From the NCBI GenBank assembly GCA_031772625.1, contig CM062811.1, positions 647,912,606-647,976,605 on the forward strand: a DNA stretch of 64,000 bases. The letters run 5' to 3'. The position numbers were made by a program, and so were the translations under genes. Below are positions 46,660 to 57,013 of the stretch, in pieces. This DNA comes from Pinus tabuliformis (lineage: Eukaryota > Streptophyta > Pinopsida > Pinales > Pinaceae). The notes under the pieces are model-generated. The model did no database searches, was not told the origin of the DNA, and saw only the letters and a list, made by a program, of their open reading frames with translations. Position 1 is the first letter of the stretch; each line of letters opens with the position of its first letter.

Positions 46660-47298
46660 CAAGTCATAAGGTATTTAAAAAAAATTGAGCAAATGGAAGA
46701 GGGTAGATGGCCTAAGGTTGTCTTTAATGATAGATTGTGCAAGAGAAAAAAAACTTGGATGCAACAAAATAAAAAATGGTTTAGTAAATGGGGTATTTGC
46801 TTGAACACGTGTCCCATAAACAGCAAAGAGATAAAAGCTTTTGTTATGGAAAAGTTCCACAAATGTACTTGGGATAAGGAGCTAGGAAGAAATAAAAATT
46901 ACTATATTGAAGTGTTTAATCCCACTCATAATCATCAACCAAAAGCATACATAGAGGCCAATATCTTTTGGAGAGCCAAAATTCTTATTGCTCAGTTAAT
47001 GACTAATTCTCATCAACTCTGTTGTGAAAAAGGGCGCTAGAAAAGGCCAAAGGAAGTGTGGGAGGAAAGGGTATGCATTTTTTGTTCTTCCGGAAAAGTG
47101 GAAACATAAAAACATTTCATTTTAGAATGTGAGGCCTTCAAAGACAATAGGGAAAGTTATGCAGATATGCCGGCAACTAGCTCTTGGGATAATCTGTTTA
47201 GCGAGGGGTTTGTCGAGAAGCTGGGAGCATTTATTGTGAAGCTTCACAGAAAAAGGGCCGAATGCATCAAGCAGATGAAGAAGCAATATGTCCCATAG
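46660..47298 (+). mobile_element. LINE, third segment: C-terminus of ORF2
   Basis: The ORF2 frame resumes directly after the copia target duplication (AMVQV leads into IRYLKKIEQMEEGRWPKVVF). The open frame continues to 47037, and coding wording goes on past stops near 47038 and 47107. A Cys/His element reads CIFCSSGKV...KHFILECEAF (about 47068-47130), of the CxxC-H-C kind found at LINE ORF2 ends. The protein ends KQYVP with a stop at 47296-47298. A clean poly(A) end or LINE target duplication was not found. Confidence 0.8.
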
Positions 47299-47460
47299 GC
47301 TATCTTTAGCCTCGTGGACATTAAAATAATTTCCTTCATTTTCCTTTGAGTTTGATTAGAAAACTAAGATTTCATAAATATTTAGATTTGATATGTGTAA
47401 TATTTATTAATCGTTATGTCATTTGGTGATATGGTGAATTTTCTTTTATATTTTGTTATA

Positions 47461-47500
<40 letters not shown>

Positions 47501-47760
47501 TTTTTCTTTTTCTTTTTCTTTTTTCTAACAATTCAATTCTAGACACCATAAAATTAGTCATTTCGTGGAAATGAACCAATTAAAAAATAGTAATTTAAAT
47601 TTCAAAATTAATTTTTGATTTTGAAAAAATTTATTTTTCTCGAAACTTTAATAAACTTAAATAGAATCTGTGCAAAAATTTCAAGGTTAATTAAAAGTCA
47701 AACTTTTTGACTAAAAACAAAAACAATATAAATTGCTTAAAGGCAGGTATAATAATCTGC
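47299..47760. other. LINE 3' flank with simple repeats
   Basis: AT-rich sequence with a compound simple repeat. It may include the LINE 3' UTR. No coding frame. Confidence 0.5.
47455..47516. repeat. Compound microsatellite (TA)n, poly-T, (TTTTTC)n
   Basis: About 24 bp of TA dinucleotides run into a run of more than 20 T and then TTTTTC units. It could be the eroded tail of an element inserted on the minus strand. Confidence 0.9.
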
Positions 47761-47775
47761 GTGCGACCAATTTGA

Positions 47776-48290
47776 TGAAGTTTCTAAAGGTGACACATTA
47801 AATTTTGTTGATGTTAAGTAATATTATGAGGGTTTGATGAATTTTTTAAAGGTGATATATTAAGTTATGTAGGGTTTATTTTTGATGATTTTTTTTGGTT
47901 CACGAATTTTGAAGATTAATGATCGCTACATCCACAATATATTTGTACTAGGAAAATCCACCGAAAGGAATCACTTCTTGTAGGCTCAACTATGAAAATT
48001 GACGTCAAGAGTGTCAAGAGAATTGAACTCGTGACCTTCTCAATAACAAAGGTGCTTTAATGACGGGGGCTCGACAAATTGAACTAACCCTCAAGGCTTT
48101 TGTAGGGCTTACAATACTATCAAGGGTTTGGCAAATTTGATTCATTAATACTATGAGGGGTTCAATGGATTTAATGAAGTTTCTAAAGGTGACACATTAA
48201 ATTTAATAAAATTTCTAAAAGTGACATGCTATTTTTTCCAAGATTGTTGATAATACCATCGAGGGTTCGAAAATTTGACATTTTGGGTCT
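47776..48290 (+). repeat. Cluster of an unnamed dispersed repeat, split by a SINE
   Basis: The phrase TTTCTAAAGGTGACACATTAAATTT or close variants occurs near 47779, 47842, 48176 and 48206. GAGGGTTTGATG or GAGGGGTTCAATGG-like pieces follow some copies. One related copy lies 24 kb away at 23342. The family is unknown to me. Confidence 0.55.
47889..48097 (-). mobile_element. tRNA-derived SINE, copy 1
   Basis: On the minus strand the head reads CCTTGAGGGTTAGTTCAATT (box-A region). After about 50 bp comes ACGAGTTCAATTCTC (box B), then a body of about 120 bp ending GTGAACC and a run of eight A. The two boxes are the internal RNA polymerase III promoter inherited from a tRNA. Imperfect 14-bp flanking repeats (47865-47878 and 48098-48111, 12 of 14 matching) fit a target duplication. 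It closely matches 51093-51302. Confidence 0.75.
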
Positions 48291-48744
48291 TACATTTGTA
48301 AAAATATAATATTTCACAAATGCCCAATTAAACGGTCAATACTTTAGAGTTGTACATGTAGGTGAATTGTTAACCTAATAACGGTTTAGTAAATAAATAT
48401 GTTTATATTAGTGTAATTATATGAACTTAAATTAATTTAAATGCAAGATAATCAATCCTTTAGCAAGTGGATGACATGGCAGAGCCTGGTGGCACTAATG
48501 ATGACATGGCACCACCCACATGATGATAGATGGACATGCGGTGCCAAATCATTTGCCACATGGTAGTTGCATAGTAAACTAACATGGCACCAAGGCAAAA
48601 ATCTTCAAATGGTCATATCTTGATAATTTGGACTTTGTTTTTAATAAAGTTTATATCACCCCAAAGTTCTCAATGAGTAGTTGGTGATGTGGATCTTAGA
48701 AAAGAGTTTTGAGTTTAATAAAAAAAAAAAAAATCGGTACCATG
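48291..48744. other. Unassigned sequence with a GACATGGCAC motif and a poly(A) run
   Basis: GATGACATGG/ACATGGCACCA phrases recur between 48465 and 48600. A run of about 14 A closes at 48733. This could be the 3' end of a plus-strand poly(A)-tailed element, but no family is recognised. Confidence 0.35.
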
Positions 48745-49416
48745 TATCCTTAATCATGCATTAAGGGACTATGTAGGTGTGTTACATAACCATAAAAATT
48801 CAAGGGTAAATTTGGAAGTTTAACCCACACGGGAGCTGGGGAAGGGGTATCTGTCAATGGCTCAAAAGATGGAGTCCATGGTTTATACAAAGTCCCTAAT
48901 TTTCACATATCTAGGTCCAAAGTTCAAAATCAAATCCATATCTTTAGCAATATCAAATTCAACAATGAAGAATCCATTTACATAGGGATTAAAAAAAGCA
49001 TCATCTTTTAATTGGGGTTTCAAAGAGTTCAACATCGAATTACGCAGATCTACCAAAAAAGCTCATAGACCATTGAAATGAAAAACAAGGCTATTAGTAT
49101 TGTAGAAGGCAACTTGGAATGTAATGTCTTTCTTTATAGAAATAGCTATGGATAGATCCTCTTGAACCATAAGACAAGGGGAAAACAAAACAATTCTCAC
49201 AAAATCACTAAAAGAAGCTTTACTCAAAATACCATTAGAAGGAAGAGGATGAGATCTACATCCATTGTCCATACTAGCTCCCATGAACGACCCAATACTT
49301 ACTTGCATCTTAGTATGAAGCACAATAAAGGATAAAGACATCACTAAAGCAAAAGGAGTCACTCTATGCCAAAAGTAGAATCGATGAGGGCGACGACAGG
49401 GGGCGGAAAGAGCCAT
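48745..49416 (-). pseudogene. DUF4283-like ORF1/gag-like remnant
   Basis: The minus-strand frame 49416-49063 (117 codons, starting MALSAPCRRPHRF) has no clear domain. Downstream, minus-strand wording NGFFIVEFDIAKDMDLILNF and GPRYVKIRDF (about 48990-48910), followed in another frame by LYKPWTPSFEPL and PVWVKLPNLPLNFYGYV (about 48900-48790), matches the DUF4283 pattern (FxVxFxxxxDxxxVLxxGPWxxxxxxLxLxPWTP, then PVWVRLPNLPLEFW). DUF4283 proteins are mostly ORF1-type products of plant LINEs. The frame changes at least once, so this is a dead copy. Little or nothing of an ORF2 follows. Confidence 0.5.
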
Positions 49417-51092
49417 TTAGAACAATTATTGTTAAGGAGTAAAGAACGGGATTGTTTCTTGGGGAGGTAAGATTAGTTATAATATGCTAGATCAAAGTCA
49501 AGGGGTGATCTACTCACAAGTAGGGTATAACCCTAGTCGTCAGAACCTATTCTTGTCACACGCACTCTATTTCGATAAAGAGTGGAGACAATTTGTTAGC
49601 AACAAAGGATTGTGTGGTATTCCCTCTGCATATTGTGTGGTTATTACAATTGGGTTGAAACATATTTTATTAATGACCTATTACATGGTATATTCATAAT
49701 CATTTTTCAAAAAAAATTCCACTACATTCCAATCAAAAATATATTTTAGTACACATGAACGCATAGGGTAAAGTAAAATACATTTATAAATTCACAATAA
49801 TTGATATGCAATTATCATATTCCTCCATGTGATAAGTGGTCTACTGCCACCACATGGGAAATGAGAATATTATGCATGTGTATACAATAATGTATGTTTT
49901 CCTTATAGATGAGTAGTTTATTGCCACCCTAAGAAAATGTTAGGCTTAACTACAAGAGTACACAATTCAAACTAGAAATGTTATTTAGAGTCATATTGAT
50001 TAAACCTTAATACATTGTCAATGTTGTAGTCATCATCTAGTGCCACACCATCACTTTCTTATTAATTTCTTCTTATAGAGGTTATTATAAGAAGACAATA
50101 AAACATAATTAACACACTTGCAATTAACAAAAAGGACAAAGTTCTCATACTTAGAGACAAAATTAGTTAGAAGGATTGAATTCTCACACTTAAAGACAAA
50201 AATAATTATAATTTAGATATGGTATCATACATTGCAAGTCCACCATATTATATAGTTTTTCTTTATGGTTTATTTCAATACTTAATCGATTGGCTCTTGC
50301 CTATACTCCTCCCACTTTGCTTCCATGAGAGAGAACCATAATTACTATTGTTAATAGCAACTGGTACACAATCACCTACCAATCATTGTTTATAAACATT
50401 AAAAATAAATAAAATTGTAACTCATAATCTATTTTTTCCCCATATTTGAAAACATAGTGAAAATGAAAAACTCTGTTTAACAAGATAAAACGTACCTTTA
50501 GTTATAGTAGTTGACTGATACTATTGGAGATTCTAGTTGGTTACTATAAGATATATTATAAGTGATTACTATTCACCTTTATTTTGTCATTGTAGGCCAC
50601 TTATTCTTCCTCTTTCAATTTTCCTTGTCCTATCTCCTATGATCATCATGGCCTTGTTGATCATTGAGACTGACCAAATCACAAAGATATCATTTAGGGG
50701 AAACACTTTCCCTTCTTGTTTTTACAGAAGTGGTAATACTCTACTCAAAAGGAATAAAACTCATAGTGATACATAAAGTAAAAGACTATGTACAAATGAC
50801 AATGATATTTACAATGACATTTAAAATGCAAGACTATACATAAATGTAAGTGAAATCAAGATGTTTGTTTCTAGTATAGCAATAAATAGAACACACCATA
50901 TCATTGAGCAAGATGAAATCAAACATACCATATTCACAAAAGAACTTAACATGATATTTTCATTGATATCATAAAAATTAGAGAGGAACACACACAACAG
51001 AAATCCCAGGCTTTAAATCAAATTATTGAGATCACAATAGTTATGAGCTCCCAAGAGTTCTCTATGGAACCTTCAATATACAAAAGCAATAG
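49417..51092. other. Intergenic sequence, no gene seen
   Basis: AT-rich sequence without a supported coding frame or recognisable repeat. The frames at 49484-49699 and 50537-50776 show no domain and no coding-like conservation that I recognise. Confidence 0.5.
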
Positions 51093-51302
51093 TTTTTTTT
51101 TTGGTTCACAGACCCCAGAGATTAGTGATTGCTACATCCACAAAATATTTGTACCAGGCAGATCCACTAGAAGGGATCACTTCCTATCGGCTCAACCACA
51201 AAGCCTGGCCCTAAGAGTTTCAAAAGAATTGAACTTGGGACCTCTCAATAGCAAAGATACTTGAACGACGTGGACTCTACCAATTGAACTCACCCCGAGG
51301 GC
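51093..51302 (-). mobile_element. tRNA-derived SINE, copy 2
   Basis: The minus strand starts GCCCTCGGGGTGAGTTCAAT then TGGTAGAGTCC, very like a tRNA D-arm (box A). About 40 bp later comes CCAAGTTCAATTC (box B). A body shared with copy 1 ends GTGAACCAA and a run of about ten A. Flanks 51079-51092 and 51303-51316 match at 11 of 14 positions, which fits an aged target duplication. The box-A region is better preserved than in copy 1. Confidence 0.8.
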
Positions 51303-51539
51303 TAAAAAAATAATAGGTTTATAAATGTTCATTAAATCAAAAAACATTTATCCAAATGGATTCGGACGGGGCTCCCTAAACCATGTAAATGAAGAGACCT
51401 GGAAAGACAAGGAGAAGACAATTAGAAAACAACCTTTTCAACTAATTTTAAGACAAAAAGGTAAAAAAATATTGACTACGAAGAATACATAGAAAGACAC
51501 AATTAAGGAAAATTTTACTTATAATGTTGGAAAACAAAA
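51303..51539. other. Spacer, no gene seen
   Basis: Short sequence between the SINE and the unrecognised coding block. It holds nothing that I recognise. Confidence 0.4.
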
Positions 51540-52075
51540 TCCCTCTCTTTCTCCACCTAATGAAGTATTTATTTGATGTTGAGCCTTTGAAAGAAAACTT
51601 AATTGCTCAAATTGTTAAAATCAATTAGCCTTCAACTTTCGTTTGTGTAACATTTTTTAACCAATTTTTTATGAAGTCTCGCAACGATGCTACAATTATT
51701 TCATGCTTCACTTGGATATTCAAGCATTCATCTTCAACTTCATTTTATTCATCACTTAGTTGATGTATCACAATTTCTTGATCATCATTCTTGTTGACAT
51801 AATTTGCTACCTATCTTTCAATATCCTCCTTGTAGTTGTTTTAAAATTTTGAACCCAAGAGATGTGCATTTCATCTAATTTTTCTTTCGCCATTTCTTTG
51901 GTTAGTGTGGCATCTACTATTATATGTGGGCCATCTAGTTCCTTTTACATGTCAACAAGTTTAAAGAAGACATCAATTCTTTTTGCAGTAACATTGTTGA
52001 AATAAACAATAAATTGTTTGAAAGAATTAATCCTCTCATTGCAACAATCCTTTAGGTGTTTAAGTGACGCCTTTG
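51540..52075 (-). pseudogene. Unrecognised degraded coding block, left part
   Basis: On the minus strand several frames look like real protein: KHLKDCCNERINSFKQFIVY then FNNVTAKRIDVFFKLVD (about 52050-51950), KELDGPHIIVDATLTKEMAK (about 51945-51885), and further on VKHEIIVASLRDFIKNWLKN (about 51705-51650). The content is Lys/Glu/Asn-rich and helical, coiled-coil-like. Frames are interrupted. It lies on the same strand as the block at 57014-59330 and on the other side of a clean copia insertion, so both may be one old gene or element. I do not recognise the family. Confidence 0.4.
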
Positions 52076-52629
52076 AGGGAAAAAATTATCTTTCATCTAC
52101 ATTTCGTTCATATTAGAGACCTTAGTTTTTGGTTATGTGTTACATTATTTCTACGACTAGCCTCATGCATTGTTATGTTGTTTCGGGTGCAAGGGGGAGG
52201 GGTCATAAGGGGGGTGACAACCTCCCTAGTTAGGGGGTTTGCAGGGGGGCGATAGCCCCCCTCCATGGGGTTTGGGGCAACACCTCAAGCTTTTTTATTT
52301 TTTATTTTTATGAAGACCCAATAATGGTTGGGCAGACCTAAGGATGGGGGGTGGACCCAAGGATGGTGGACGGACCTACCCATGGTTTTGCACATGGTTT
52401 TAGGCATGGTGGTTTTTCCCATGGTAGTTTGTAGATCCATTCAAGGGAACTGTGATTATGTTCTAATCTAGGGTTTATGAATGCTTCAACATGCATATAA
52501 TGTATGGTAGCATTGAAAGGAACATAATGAAAAATCAATCTGGCTTTCGTAGTTTTAGGTTTGAGGAGAAAATATATGTGTATATTTTTTGTATGGTCTC
52601 GACATTATATATTTTTCTATTTTTAAGTA
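52076..52629. other. G-rich segment, probably a fragment of another element
   Basis: About 52180-52300 is rich in G-runs and contains a perfect hairpin AGGGGGGC-GATA-GCCCCCCT at 52243-52262. Phrases like CATGGGGTTTGGGGCAAC follow. G-rich tracts of this style are common near LTRs of plant retrotransposons, but no ends are visible. The last five bases (AAGTA, 52625-52629) are the target duplication of the next element. Confidence 0.45.
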
Positions 52630-53774
52630 TGTGAAATTTTTTGAATCTACACATCAGAAATCCTACTGCAATCATTGGTTTATCATCTCCTACTTGTTTT
52701 TACATTCAACAAGTTATTTAATTACTTAAACAGTGATGAAAACACTATAGCAGACTACACATACATATAGATCATGAACTGAAAATAGAATGAGAGAAAT
52801 ACATAAGGGACACCGTTATTTTTGGACAAACGTCCCCAAAAAAACCTAATGTGGGAAAACAGTGCATCAACTTTGAGGGTTTTCTATTATTAAGAAGTAG
52901 TTTTGAATACAACTTTGGATTCCCTCTTGGCTATCCAGTTACAGAGATAAAATTATACTAGCAAAAACCTAAGTGATACTACCTCACTTCACCTGGCAAA
53001 ATCTCTTCGTTCCGGCAATTAGACTATCTGTCCCCGGCTACAACTGTGCTGCCCCTTCGTAGTAGCTGCGTGGACCTGCGTGTAGCAAACTGGGACACTG
53101 CGTCAACACTACGCTGCCTCCACTGCCTCCTGGAGCTCTGATGTCAGCCTTCTCGGCTGATCCTGCTGCTCCTCGGTTGAATTCAGTTTTTTGCTAGAGG
53201 GTAGCTCTACCCCTGCATTGGCACTACGTTAAACAATGCGTGGGCCCTCTTGGACCAATGTCAGCCTCCCCGGGTCTGCGCTGCCTCCTCTGGCATCTCT
53301 CTGCCTCTCTCTGTTGTGTATTCGAGGTCCTGGAGAAGATCCTCTGACCTCAACTATCCTTGCCCCTCTGTTGCAACAGATCACTTGTTCGATTTTCTCA
53401 GCAAACCTCGCCCCAGAAAAATCGAACTGACTAATCTCTCAAGTGTATCTCCAACTGACCCTCACGCCTCCTCTTATACTTTTCCATGTTGATGAATCGG
53501 CCAAGATTAAGCCCCTAATCAATGACTAAGATTAAAACAGACTTGATCCTCGTCACTTAGAAGTTTCTCACCCATATTCTTATTAATACCCATTAATATT
53601 TTTATTTTCCTAAGTTTAGACATAGGAACCCATTAAAAATATTAATTATTTTAATAACTCCTCATGCGGGTGGAATTTCTCCAAACGATTTATGGGTCTT
53701 GGAGATCTCATGTGTTCTAGCACCTCCACAAAATTTTGGAGCTAGAGCACTTCCGATGCTACCCAAAATAAACA
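52630..53774 (-). repeat. 3' LTR (left copy) of the gag-only copia element
   Basis: The plus strand starts TGTGAAATTTTTTG and ends AAAATAAACA. It aligns along its length with the right copy at 55861-57008. Confidence 0.88.
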
Positions 53775-54479
53775 CTCCCTTTTTGCGAGGAATGTGCTCT
53801 AGTAACACTTCTCATCAGAAGTACTACATTGATCCACTGCATCGGTCCTCTGTGTTGTTGATGCTTGGCATGATTCCCTTCATCCATTGCACTGCTGCTT
53901 CCTGTACTGCTACCCATGACTGTCGTTTCCACTACTACATATGTACTACAACTTCCTCTCAAAATGCTGCCTCATGTTGTGCATACCGCTGCCACTGCTA
54001 ACTGTTGCACTGCAACTCAGTTGCTGAGAAGTAAGCAACTGAAACTTCACCCAAAAGCTGACATATTGGTCAGTCTGGATACCTCGTGATGCTGAAGCTA
54101 CCTCTACTGCTAATCTGTGCTAACCCTCTACTACTACTGCGTTGTTGCAATCTGTTATGTGCCTTTGGCACTGCTACAATCTCTACTGCACTACTTCAGA
54201 CTATGGCACTCTAGCTCTGCCACTGTTTCTCCATCATCCCTCACACTCACTGACTCCCGTCATTCAGCTACTTTCATTAAGGGCTCTCGTAGTCGTATGT
54301 GATCCAAGAGTTTGGGCACCTCAAGGATCATGCTCCTTGTGTAGTCATCCTGACTACAACTCGATGTCGCCCCACCTCTTCTTTGGAGGTGCATGAGCAC
54401 TCATGGCACAATCCTCGTCATCATCTTCCTTGTTAGCTTTCGCTCAAGCAACCTTCGAGTCAGAAGCCTCTTCCTTGCC

Positions 54480-55225
54480 CTTCTTCCAGGGGCACTGAGT
54501 GGCAAAATGTCCTAGTTCCCCACACCTAAAGCATCTGACCTTGGATATATCCTTCTTTTTCCTCTTTTGTTGCCCTTGTTGTCCCGATGATGTGAGAGTT
54601 GCATCCTCCTCCTCCTCCTCCTTGACCCGGGCACCTTAAACGCTACTCCCTACCTTGGTCAACCTCTTGATCTCTTCTTGTCGAAGAGCTACCCACATCT
54701 CCTCCCAACTGGGAGAGTCGCTTTGCCCAAGATACTTTGGAAAAATGTCTCCTAGTCCTCGGTGACTACATTCAGGGTAGTGCTAACAATGAACTCAGGA
54801 TCTGGTGTAGACCCCACAGAAGTCAATTGGTCCTGAAACCCTTGCAACCTGAGGAGGAAGGGATTGATCTTTTCTCCCTTTTGCTTCTGGTACTGTCTCA
54901 GCTGATTTTCTAATAGCATCTTCCGTTGGATGGAAGTGCCATGGTAAAAGGTGGTCAACGCCTCCCACATCTCCCTTGTTTTTTCCTTCTCAGCAATGTG
55001 TGGTACTACATGATCCTTGACCCTATCTAGGATCATGCACTTGGCCTTTGCTTGGGCCTCCTGATACTTCTTTAACAGATCAACGTCGACCGGAACAACA
55101 ACTACTTTAAAGGAATAGTCCTTGATGCGATGTTTGTCTAGGATTGCTAAGATCCTTCCCTTCCAGATGAAAAAATTGGATGTTCCATCCAATATGTCCT
55201 GATCCCTTAGTCCATTGACCACCAT
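54480..55225 (-). pseudogene. copia-type gag with zinc knuckle
   Basis: The minus-strand frame 55225-54752 (about 157 codons) reads LDGTSNFFIWKGRILAILD near its start. EKEKTREMWEALTTFYHG and RKMLLENQLRQYQKQKGEKI follow, the wording of the copia gag (UBN2-type) domain. Further on, CFRCGELGHFATQCPWKK (about 54535-54485) is a CCHC zinc knuckle. By family it packages element RNA. With no pol in the element, movement would have required enzymes from a related full-length copia. Confidence 0.85.
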
Positions 55226-55860
55226 CTCTGCTCAAAAAATAGGATTGTTTCTCTTATCCCTCTCTTGCTTCCAATCCAGCAAGACTTGGATCTGTATTTC
55301 TTTGGTGCAAGAAACCCTCTAAGGAACAAGCTCCTCTAGACTCCCTCCAAGTCCTGATTTCCTTCACATAAATCCTCCCGCCAAATGTTGAATCACTCCT
55401 CTCCAATCCTTCTTTGCTGCTGCAACCCAGATCTAGATTTCTTTGGCTAGAAATTTGTCAAGGTAGTGACTCCCTATACCTCATCTTTGTCTCCCTAGAC
55501 ATTGTTATGCACCAACAGCAACAACGTCCCACCAGCTCCTCAGATCGAATCTGCTATGCTCCTTTATTCCCGACAACTGACTGATTCGAGCCTCTCAGGC
55601 TCTGCGCTGACTCAGAGAGTCGACGCAGTCATTGTGTGAGCTCCTCTTGGGTTCTACGTCACCCTCTGCAAGCTCAAAATGCTGATGTAGGCACTGCGTG
55701 AGCCTCTGTGTCACTTTTCTGGCTCTGCGTCACACCTTCAGCTGCTCCTCTGCCACTGAAACAACTTTGTCACTCGGGACAACTGCTTCTCTACAACAAA
55801 TTATCTAGATCTCCCGACTGGTATCTTCAGTCTCCTATGATCTGCAATGCGCTGATACCA

Positions 55861-57008
55861 TGTGAAAATTTCTGAATCTACACATTAGAAATCCTACTGC
55901 AATCACTGGTTTATCATCTCTGACTTGTTTTTACATTCAACAAGTTATTTAATTATTTAAATAGCGATGAAAACACTATTGAAGACCATACATACATACA
56001 TATCATGAACTGAAAATAGAATGAGACAAATACATAAGGGACATTGTTATTTTTGGACAAACGTCCCCGGAAAAACCCAATGCGGGAAAACCAATGCAAC
56101 AAATCTAAGGGTTTTCTATTATTAAGCAGTAGTTTTGTATACAACTTTGGATGCCCTCTTGGCTATCCAGTTACAGAGATAAAAATATACTGGCAGAAAC
56201 CTTAGTGAGACTACCTCACCTCACCAGGAAAAATCTCTCCATTTCGGCAACTAGACTGTTTGTCCCCAACTACAACTATGTTGCTCCTTCACAGTAACTG
56301 CGTGGGCCTACGTGGAGTACACTAGGATATTGCGTCAGAACTGCGCTACCTCCTCTACCTCCTAGAGCTCTGATTTTAGCCTTCTTGGCTAATCCTGCTG
56401 CTCCCCGACTAAATTCAAACTTCTATTGGAGGGTGGCTCTACCCCTGCATTGACACTGCGTCAAGCAATGTGTGGGCCCTCCTGGTCCAGCGTCAGCCTC
56501 CCTGGGTCTGCGCTGCCTCCCTTAACGTCTCTATGCCTCTCTCTACTATGTATTCGAGGTCTTGGAGAAGATCCTCCAACCTCAACTATCCCTGCCCCTC
56601 TTCTACAACATATCACTTGTTCGATTTTCTCAGCAAATCCTGCCCTAAAAAAATCGAACTGATTGATCTCTCAAGTGTATCTCCAACTGACCCTCAAGCC
56701 TCCCCTTATACTTTTCCTGTTGATGAATCAACAACCGATATTAAGTCCCTAATCAACTGCTAAGATTAAAACAGACTTGATCCTTGTCACTTAGAAGTTT
56801 CTCACCCATATTCCTATTAATACCCATTAATATTTTTAATTTCCTAAGTTTAGACTTAGGAATGCATTAAAAATATTATTTATTTTAATAACTCCCCATC
56901 CTGGTGGAATTTCTCCAAACGATTTCTGGGTCTTGGAGATCTCATGTGTTCTAGCCCCTCCACAAAATTTTGGAGCTAGAGCACATCCGCTGCTACCTAA
57001 AATCAACA
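55861..57008 (-). repeat. 5' LTR (right copy) of the gag-only copia element
   Basis: The plus strand starts TGTGAAAATTTCTG directly after the primer site and ends AAAATCAACA, followed by the target duplication AAGTA. Confidence 0.88.
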
Positions 57009-57013
57009 AAGTA

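Larger units (their letters stand above)
52630..57008 (-). mobile_element. Non-autonomous Ty1/copia element with gag only (TR-GAG type)
   Basis: LTRs at 52630-53774 and 55861-57008 are flanked by a perfect target duplication AAGTA (52625-52629 and 57009-57013). On the minus strand a primer site TGGTATCAGCGC (55860-55849) follows the 5' LTR, and a purine tract AAAAAGGGAG (53784-53775) precedes the 3' LTR. The interior of only 2.1 kb holds a copia gag with zinc knuckle and no recognisable protease, integrase or RT. This layout matches the TR-GAG class of non-autonomous elements. The first 200 bp of the two LTRs differ at about 9% of positions, so it is much older than the two elements nested in the LINE. 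Confidence 0.85.

Noticed and set aside
47889-48097. tRNA gene
   Set aside because: Box A and B are present, but the segment does not fold into a full tRNA and has a SINE body, tail and flanking repeats.
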